Origin: Alicyclobacillus sendaiensis NBRC 100866
Lineage (GTDB): Bacteria > Bacillota > Bacilli > Alicyclobacillales > Alicyclobacillaceae
Direction of reading: 5' to 3'
Length of the DNA: 40,609 bases
Assembly: GCF_001552675.1 (NCBI RefSeq)
Contig: NZ_BCRQ01000021.1
Location: 1 to 40,609, forward strand
Part shown: piece by piece, positions 36,201 to 40,609 of the stretch
Layout: each line of letters starts with the position of its first letter
Position numbering within the stretch: the first letter of the stretch is position 1
The notes under the pieces: model-generated
Seen by the model: the letters and a program-made list of their open reading frames with translations, nothing else
What the model was told of the DNA's origin: nothing
Databases searched by the model: none
Translations under genes and position numbers: made by a program

Positions 36201-36502
36201 TGCACCGCCATATTCAAGCCCGTCTGGCCGCCGAGCGTGGCGAGAAGGCCGTCCGGCCGCTCTTTCCGGATGATCTGCGTCACGAAATCCAGCGTGATGG
36301 GCTCGATGTATACGCGATCCGCCATGTGCTCGTCGGTCATGATGGTAGCCGGGTTCGAATTGACGAGCACGACTTCGTAGCCCTCTTCCTTGAGCGCTTG
36401 GCAAGCCTGCGTGCCCGCGTAGTCGAACTCGGCCGCCTGGCCAATGACAATCGGCCCCGAGCCGATGACCATGATCTTGCGAATATCCGTCCGCTTAGGC
36501 AT
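33254..36502 (-). CDS. carB: Carbamoyl-phosphate synthase large subunit
   Basis: Makes carbamoyl phosphate from bicarbonate, ammonia (channelled from CarA) and two ATP. The roughly 1082-residue protein has two homologous ATP-grasp halves. The first begins [20 protein letters not shown] and contains [11 protein letters not shown] and [19 protein letters not shown]; the second begins [18 protein letters not shown] and contains [11 protein letters not shown] and [18 protein letters not shown]-terminal methylglyoxal-synthase-like domain (from about 940) is the usual allosteric site. ATG 36502 overlaps the carA stop by 8 bp (ATGCCTAA); TTG 36508 is possible. In the pyr operon this enzyme most likely serves pyrimidines; no separate arginine-specific copy is in the window. 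Confidence 0.98.
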   Translation of the reverse strand: MPKRTDIRKIMVIGSGPIVIGQAAEFDYAGTQACQALKEEGYEVVLVNSNPATIMTDEHMADRVYIEPITLDFVTQIIRKERPDGLLATLGGQTGLNMAVQLAEAGVLEAEGVELLGTPLEAIEKAEDREKFRQLMQEIGQPVPRSAIVRNQAEADAFAEEVGFPIIIRPAYTLGGTGGGIASNWREYHEIVERGLTLSPIHQVLVEQSIAGFKEIEYEVMRDADGTAIVVCNMENMDPVGVHTGDSIVVAPSQTLSDEEYQMLRDASLQIIHALGIQGGCNVQLALDPHSSRYYVIEVNPRVSRSSALASKATGYPIARIATKIAVGYRLAELKNPVTQDSYAAFEPALDYIVTKIPRWPFDKFRSANRSLGTQMKATGEVMAIGRTFGESLLKAVRSLEIGAYSLWTKQSDKWSNVELEKKIRVADDDRLFAIAEALRRGVTVEQIHDWSKIDRWFLWHLEALVDLEQRIAAVANPRLPIEQVLDEHRELIHEAKRNGFPDRELARLLKADAMAIRAWRKRRGIVPVYKMVDTCAGEFAASTPYYYSTYEREDEVETSARKKMVVLGSGPIRIGQGIEFDYCTVHAVWALQREGYEAVVINNNPETVSTDFSTSDRLYFEPLDVEDVLNVIDREQPEGVIVQFGGQTAINLAGPLADAGVRIFGTSRESIDAAEDREKFDALLTELGIQRPEGRTVTTVEGAVEAAESLGYPVLVRPSYVLGGRAMQIITNTNELLQYMEEAVEVSQQHPVLVDRYVNGIEAEVDAISDGETVIIPGIMEHIERAGVHSGDSIAVYPPQNLSEDVKRIIEDHTIRIAQSLQVKGLMNVQFIVHDGEVEVIEVNPRSSRTVPFLSKVTGVPMVQLAMHAVCGGKLADLGYQSGRVPESPAVAVKVPVFSFAKLHQVDISLGPEMKSTGEVMGRDLVYEKALYKGLLASGIAIPAHGTVLATIADKDKPEAYPLLREFARLGYRLAATEGTAKYLRERGLEVRVVNKLAQGTPNLADDIRQGKIQLVINTLTKGLKPERDGFRIRRTAVEHGVPCLTSLDTVRSVLDIMKLIHFQTMALGDPVPGEAGGEGE

Positions 36503-37601
36503 GCGCAAACCGCCCCTCTCTCACGCGCGTCATGAGGTCGATGAACTCGTCGAACAAGTAGCGGGCGTCGCTCGGCCCCGGCCTCGACTCCGGATGGTAC
36601 TGCACGCAAAAGACCGGTTCGTGCCGGTGCACGAGTCCCTCGACCGTGCCGTCATTCAAATTGATGTGGGTGAGTTCGAGCGGCGTTCCCTGCAGCGAAT
36701 CCGCGTCGACGACGTAGCCGTGATTCTGCGACGTGATGTCCACGCGGCCCGTCCGCAGGTCTTTGACCGGGTGATTCGCGCCGCGGTGGCCGAACTTCAA
36801 CTTGCGCGTCTTCGCGCCGCAAGCGAGCGCAATGAGCTGATGCCCCAGGCAGATGCCGAAGATGGGCACCTTGCCGATGAGGCCGCGAAGCGCCTCCACG
36901 GCGTAGGGCGCGTCCTCCGGGTTGCCTGGGCCGTTCGACAGCATGACGCCGTGTGGTTTCCAGCGGAGCACGTCCTCTGCCGTCGACGTGGCTGGCACCA
37001 CAATCACGTCGCACCCGCGCTCGAGCAAAGCGCGCAGGATCCCAGCCTTCATGCCGTAATCGATGAGCACCACGCGGTGCCCCGCGCCCGGCGCGCGGTA
37101 CACGGTCTGCGTGGTCACGCGTTTGACCGCATCCGGCACCAGCGCCTCATCCATGCGCGCGAGAAGCGATTCGACCGGCAAGTCCTCCGTGGTGATGACG
37201 CCCGGCATCGCTCCGACCGTCCGGATGGCCTTCGTCAGTTCGCGCGTGTCGATCCCGGCGATCCCGACGATGTCGTGCTGGACCAAGTACGATTCGAGTT
37301 GATCCACCAGCTTGTGGTGAGACGGCCATTCGCAGAACGTCCGCACCGCAAATCCCCGCACGTGGGGATGCCGGCTCTCGACGTCGTCCACGTTCACGCC
37401 GTAATTGCCGATGAGCGGGTACGTCATCGTGACGATCTGCCCGTAATACGACGGATCCGTCAAAATCTCCTGATAGCCCGTCATGCCCGTGTTGAACACG
37501 ACCTCGCCGAACCGGGTGCCGGCGGCGCCGAAGTGCACACCTTCAAACACGAGGCCGTTTTGGAGCACCAGCCGAGCCTTTCTCCGCCCGTTCACCATCA
37601 T
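36495..37601 (-). CDS. carA: Carbamoyl-phosphate synthase small (glutaminase) subunit
   Basis: Hydrolyses glutamine to feed ammonia to CarB. The 368-residue protein has the N-terminal domain characteristic of CarA ([19 protein letters not shown]) and a class-I glutamine amidotransferase domain with the nucleophile C251 in GICLGHQ and the H336/E338 pair in YHPES. The catalytic triad is complete. ATG 37601 overlaps the pyrC stop by ATGA, and AGAGGAG stands eight bases upstream. It is translated with carB through an 8-bp overlap, suited to a one-to-one complex. Confidence 0.98.
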   Translation of the reverse strand: MMVNGRRKARLVLQNGLVFEGVHFGAAGTRFGEVVFNTGMTGYQEILTDPSYYGQIVTMTYPLIGNYGVNVDDVESRHPHVRGFAVRTFCEWPSHHKLVDQLESYLVQHDIVGIAGIDTRELTKAIRTVGAMPGVITTEDLPVESLLARMDEALVPDAVKRVTTQTVYRAPGAGHRVVLIDYGMKAGILRALLERGCDVIVVPATSTAEDVLRWKPHGVMLSNGPGNPEDAPYAVEALRGLIGKVPIFGICLGHQLIALACGAKTRKLKFGHRGANHPVKDLRTGRVDITSQNHGYVVDADSLQGTPLELTHINLNDGTVEGLVHRHEPVFCVQYHPESRPGPSDARYLFDEFIDLMTRVREGRFAHA

Positions 37602-38893
37602 GCCAACCGCTCCTCTCCCTCGCGAAAAATCACGCGCCCTGCGCGAATCGTCTCTACCACCTTGCCGACAACCGACTGCCCGGCAAACGGCGTGTTCCGG
37701 CCCTTGCTGTAAAAGGCGCTCGGATCGATAGTCAAGCGCCTGTCGAGATCGACCAGCACCAAATCCGCGCGCGCGCCGGGGCGAATCTGACCGCCTTCAA
37801 GCCCAAACAGTCGGCAGGGCCGCTCGCTCATGGCCTCGATGAGCCGGCGCATCGGCACGAGCCCCTCGCGCACCAGCCTCGTGTACAAGAGGGCAAACGC
37901 CGTCTCCAGGCCCACCATGCCAAACGGCGCTTCGTCCATGCCCCTCGCCTTTTCGTCCGGGTGGTGCGGCGCGTGATCGGTCGCTATCACGTCCAGCGTG
38001 CCATCGGCGAACGCGGCGACACACGCCAGCCGGTCTTCTTCGGCCGCCAGGGGCGGATTCACCTTCCAGTTGGCGTCCGCGCGAGGAATGTCCCGCTCCG
38101 ACAGCAGCAGATGGTGCGGCGTCACTTCTGCCGTGACGCGGATGCCTCGGGACTTTCCAAACCGAACCAAGGCCGCCGAAGATTCTCGGCTCACGTGGCA
38201 GACGTGCAGGTGCGCGCCCGTCTCTTCCGCGAGCAGGATGTCGCGCGCGATCATCGCCGCCTCCGCGCTCCCCGGCTGGGCCGTCGTGCTAAGTCGCGCG
38301 GCCGCCCGCTCGTGTAGCGCACCCCCGCGCGAGATGGACTCGTCCTCCGCGTGGATCATGGCGGGTTTGCCAAGCTGGGCGAGCCTGGTCAACGCGTCCC
38401 GCATGAGCCCCCCGTCCTGCACGCCGCGGCCGTCGTCGGAAAACCCCAAAGCCCCCGCTTTGGCGAGCGCCTCGAAGTCCACGAGCGCCTCGCCTTCCTG
38501 ATCCATCGTCAGACAGGCGATGGGATGCACCTGCGCCTTCCCGATGGCCGCTCCGCGGCGGATGATGTCCTCTGCGATCTCGGCCCGCGAAATGGGAGGC
38601 TTGGTGTTAGGCATGCAGGCCACCTGCGTGAACCCGCCGGCTGCGGCGGCCTGCAGGCCGCTCGCCAGCGTCTCCTTGTGCGTGAGGCCGGGATCGCGCA
38701 GATGGACGTGCACGTCGACGAAACCGGGCAACACCGACAGTCCGCGGATGGAGCGCACCTCCTCCGCGCGGATGGCGGACGGATGCCCGATGGCCACAAT
38801 CTCACCCGTCTCGGTGTCGAACGCCACGCTCGCCTCGACAAAATCGCCGAGGCCCGTATCCCACACGCGTCCTCCGTCCAATCGCACCCTCAT
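37598..38893 (-). CDS. pyrC: Dihydroorotase
   Basis: Zinc amidohydrolase that cyclises carbamoyl aspartate to dihydroorotate, the third pathway step. The 431-residue type-I enzyme has the metal-binding HVHLRDPG (H62, H64), CMPNTKPP, further metal ligands in CHVSRES and EVTPHHLLL, and the catalytic aspartate in ATDHAPHH. I start it at ATG 38893, overlapping the pyrB stop by ATGA with GGAGG nine bases upstream; ATG 38899 is too close to that site. The frame stays open upstream to 39529, but that part is antisense-like shadow of pyrB and not a fusion. Confidence 0.97.
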   Translation of the reverse strand: MRVRLDGGRVWDTGLGDFVEASVAFDTETGEIVAIGHPSAIRAEEVRSIRGLSVLPGFVDVHVHLRDPGLTHKETLASGLQAAAAGGFTQVACMPNTKPPISRAEIAEDIIRRGAAIGKAQVHPIACLTMDQEGEALVDFEALAKAGALGFSDDGRGVQDGGLMRDALTRLAQLGKPAMIHAEDESISRGGALHERAAARLSTTAQPGSAEAAMIARDILLAEETGAHLHVCHVSRESSAALVRFGKSRGIRVTAEVTPHHLLLSERDIPRADANWKVNPPLAAEEDRLACVAAFADGTLDVIATDHAPHHPDEKARGMDEAPFGMVGLETAFALLYTRLVREGLVPMRRLIEAMSERPCRLFGLEGGQIRPGARADLVLVDLDRRLTIDPSAFYSKGRNTPFAGQSVVGKVVETIRAGRVIFREGEERLA

Positions 38894-39828
38894 CGCCATT
38901 CTCCTCCCAGCATGGCGTCGAGAAGCGCCATGCGCATGTAGAGCCCGTTTTCCACCTGTCGGAAGTACGCCGCGCGGGCGTCGTCGTCCACCTCGGGCGC
39001 AATTTCCCCGACGCGAGGGAGCGGATGCAGGATCCGGGCGTGATCGGGCAGGAGCGCCAGATGCTCCTTGGTGAGGGCGTACAGGCTGGCGGCGTTGGGA
39101 TCCACCTCGCCCGCGAGCCGCTCGAACTGAATGCGCGTCTGGTAGACCACGTCCGCGCCGCGGATGGCCGACGCCAGATCCGGCGCCTCCTCCATCGCGA
39201 GGCCCGAGCTGGCGAGTTCGCCGACGAGATCGTCCGGCAAGCCGAGCGGCGCGGGATGGAACAGGCGCACCCGCACGCCGGGGAACTTGGCCAGCAGCCG
39301 AAGCAGGGAGTGAACGGTGCGGCCGTACTTGAGATCGCCCATCACCGCGACGGTGAGCTGTTCGATCCGGCCGAGTTCGCGCCAGATGGTGTACGCGTCG
39401 AGCAGCGCCTGCGTCGGATGTTCGCCCGATCCGGCACCGGCGTTCACGATGGGCACGGGCGAGAAGCGCGCGGCCCGATCGAGCTCGTGCTGATCGTGAT
39501 GGCGGATGACGATGGCGTCGGCGTAGCAACCCACGACGCGAAACACGTCCTCAAGCGTCTCGCCCTTCTTGGACGAGGACGACTCGCGCGCGTTCTCGGC
39601 CCCCACCACGCTGCCGCCGAGGCGCAGAACCGCGGATTCGAACGACAGCCTCGTGCGCGTCGACGGCTCGTAGAACAGCGTCGCGACAATCTTGCCCTGG
39701 AGCCGCGCGCGAGCCTCGTCCCGGTCCAAACCGCGGAGCCAATCGGCGCGCTCCATCAATTCCCACACCAAGGGCACGTCGAACTGATTCACGGTCAACG
39801 CGTGAAACACCGCACTTCGCATGTTCAC
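38890..39828 (-). CDS. pyrB: Aspartate carbamoyltransferase catalytic subunit
   Basis: Joins carbamoyl phosphate to aspartate, the committed step of pyrimidine synthesis. The 312-residue protein has the carbamoyl-phosphate loop FYEPSTRTRLSFE (STRTR at 56-60), KKGETLEDV, GSGEHPTQALLD and HPLPRVGEI. No regulatory chain gene (pyrI) follows, as expected for Bacillus-type unregulated enzymes. GTG 39828 has GAGGG seven bases upstream; ATG 39822 two codons on is an alternative. The frame extends to 40002 inside pyrR, which I reject. Only 10 bp separate it from pyrR, so no second attenuator or pyrP lies between. Confidence 0.97.
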   Translation of the reverse strand: MNMRSAVFHALTVNQFDVPLVWELMERADWLRGLDRDEARARLQGKIVATLFYEPSTRTRLSFESAVLRLGGSVVGAENARESSSSKKGETLEDVFRVVGCYADAIVIRHHDQHELDRAARFSPVPIVNAGAGSGEHPTQALLDAYTIWRELGRIEQLTVAVMGDLKYGRTVHSLLRLLAKFPGVRVRLFHPAPLGLPDDLVGELASSGLAMEEAPDLASAIRGADVVYQTRIQFERLAGEVDPNAASLYALTKEHLALLPDHARILHPLPRVGEIAPEVDDDARAAYFRQVENGLYMRMALLDAMLGGEWR

Positions 39829-39838
39829 CGCCACGCCC

Positions 39839-40440
<602 letters not shown>

Positions 40441-40494
40441 AGCCCGGAAGGCGCGCCACGCATGCACAGCGCCCCCAAAACGTCCGACTCCTTA

Positions 40495-40512
40495 CCAACC
40501 TCACGGGATTGG
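40495..40512 (-). promoter_or_regulatory. PyrR-binding (anti-antiterminator) hairpin
   Basis: The minus-strand RNA contains AAUCCCGUGAGGUU (40497-40510), a full match to the Bacillus PyrR site ARUCCNGNGAGGYU, closed by CCAA/UUGG. Its 3' part GAGGUUGG (40495-40502) can instead pair with CCACCUC in the terminator 5' arm (40430-40436), forming an antiterminator. PyrR-UMP binding would hold the hairpin, free the terminator and shut the operon off. Confidence 0.93.
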
Positions 40513-40554
40513 TTTAAAGGCAGTGTCCATCTTCAATTTGCTTCAATCGAAAGT

Positions 40555-40583
40555 AGACTATCAGTTCGGACGACAAGTGTCAA
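40555..40583 (-). promoter_or_regulatory. Sigma-A promoter of the pyr operon
   Basis: Consensus -35 TTGACA (40578-40583), 17-base spacer, and -10 TAGTCT (40555-40560, four of six). Transcription would start near 40547, giving a leader of about 175 bases that contains the attenuator. It is the best promoter in the window. Confidence 0.85.
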
Positions 40584-40609
40584 GTTCCCATCCGCCCCTG
40601 GTCCGTGTC

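Noticed and set aside
33896-36535. An 879-codon open frame on the plus strand opposite carB
   Set aside because: carB matches its family along its whole length; the opposite frame is Arg/His/Ala-rich with no recognisable domain, as is common for shadows in GC-rich genes.
37598-39529. Apparent 643-residue protein that would fuse an Arg-rich N-terminus to dihydroorotase
   Set aside because: The first 210 or so residues are read out of frame through pyrB and look like shadow sequence; dihydroorotase has a proper start at 38893 with a Shine-Dalgarno.

Overview
The window reads as a chromosomal segment of a GC-rich, spore-forming Bacillota (Firmicutes) bacterium, most likely Alicyclobacillus or a close relative. 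The evidence is an alpha/beta-type spore DNA-binding protein, a spoVM micro-gene, frequent GTG/TTG starts behind strong Shine-Dalgarno sites, gene order like the Bacillus subtilis ylbH-ylbK and pyr/ylo/spoVM/rpmB/recG regions, and a sulfolipid gene pair matching the sulfoquinovosyl lipid known from thermoacidophilic Alicyclobacillus. The genus is an inference; no rRNA or tRNA gene is present to settle it.

Layout, left to right. 31-1896 (minus): rsmD, coaD and a patatin-like lipase. 2246-3610 (plus): a stand-alone amidase-signature enzyme. 3627-6815 (minus): psd, sqdB and an sqdX-like glycosyltransferase, a probable membrane-lipid operon. 6950-7147 (minus): an SASP gene with a well-formed sigma-G-type promoter. 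7233-9266 (minus): recG, divergent from rpmB (9455-9646, plus). 9730-9813 (minus): spoVM, missing from ordinary ORF calls because it encodes only 27 residues. 9967-23093 (minus): a dense housekeeping run, in transcription order yicC, rpoZ, coaBC, priA, def, fmt, rsmB, rlmN, prpC, prkC, rsgA, rpe, much of it joined by 4-11 bp overlaps. 23158-25878 (minus): a calcium-type P-type ATPase. 26042-30481 (plus): rqcH, a glutamate dehydrogenase and an MFS transporter. 30483-31745 (minus): an FAD-dependent amine/amino-acid-type oxidoreductase. 31854-40372 (minus): pyrR-pyrB-pyrC-carA-carB-pyrF-pyrE, preceded by a complete PyrR attenuator and a near-consensus sigma-A promoter and closed by a terminator hairpin.

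How the genes work together. The pyr operon makes UMP from bicarbonate and glutamine, but the dihydroorotate dehydrogenase genes (pyrD, pyrK) and the uracil permease gene pyrP are not in it. The housekeeping run combines translation start and quality control (fmt, def, rsmB, rlmN, rsgA), transcription (rpoZ), replication restart (priA), coenzyme A synthesis (coaBC; coaD lies at the left end) and the PrkC/PrpC signalling pair. remA and gmk, usually between yicC and rpoZ, are absent here, as is thiN between rpe and spoVM.

I found no CRISPR array, insertion sequence, prophage or defence island, and no wholly new system. The points most worth a second look are the psd-sqdB-sqdX lipid cluster, the spoVM gene with a candidate sigma-E promoter, the single PyrR attenuator controlling an incomplete operon, the missing gmk/remA, and several hairpins at operon joints.
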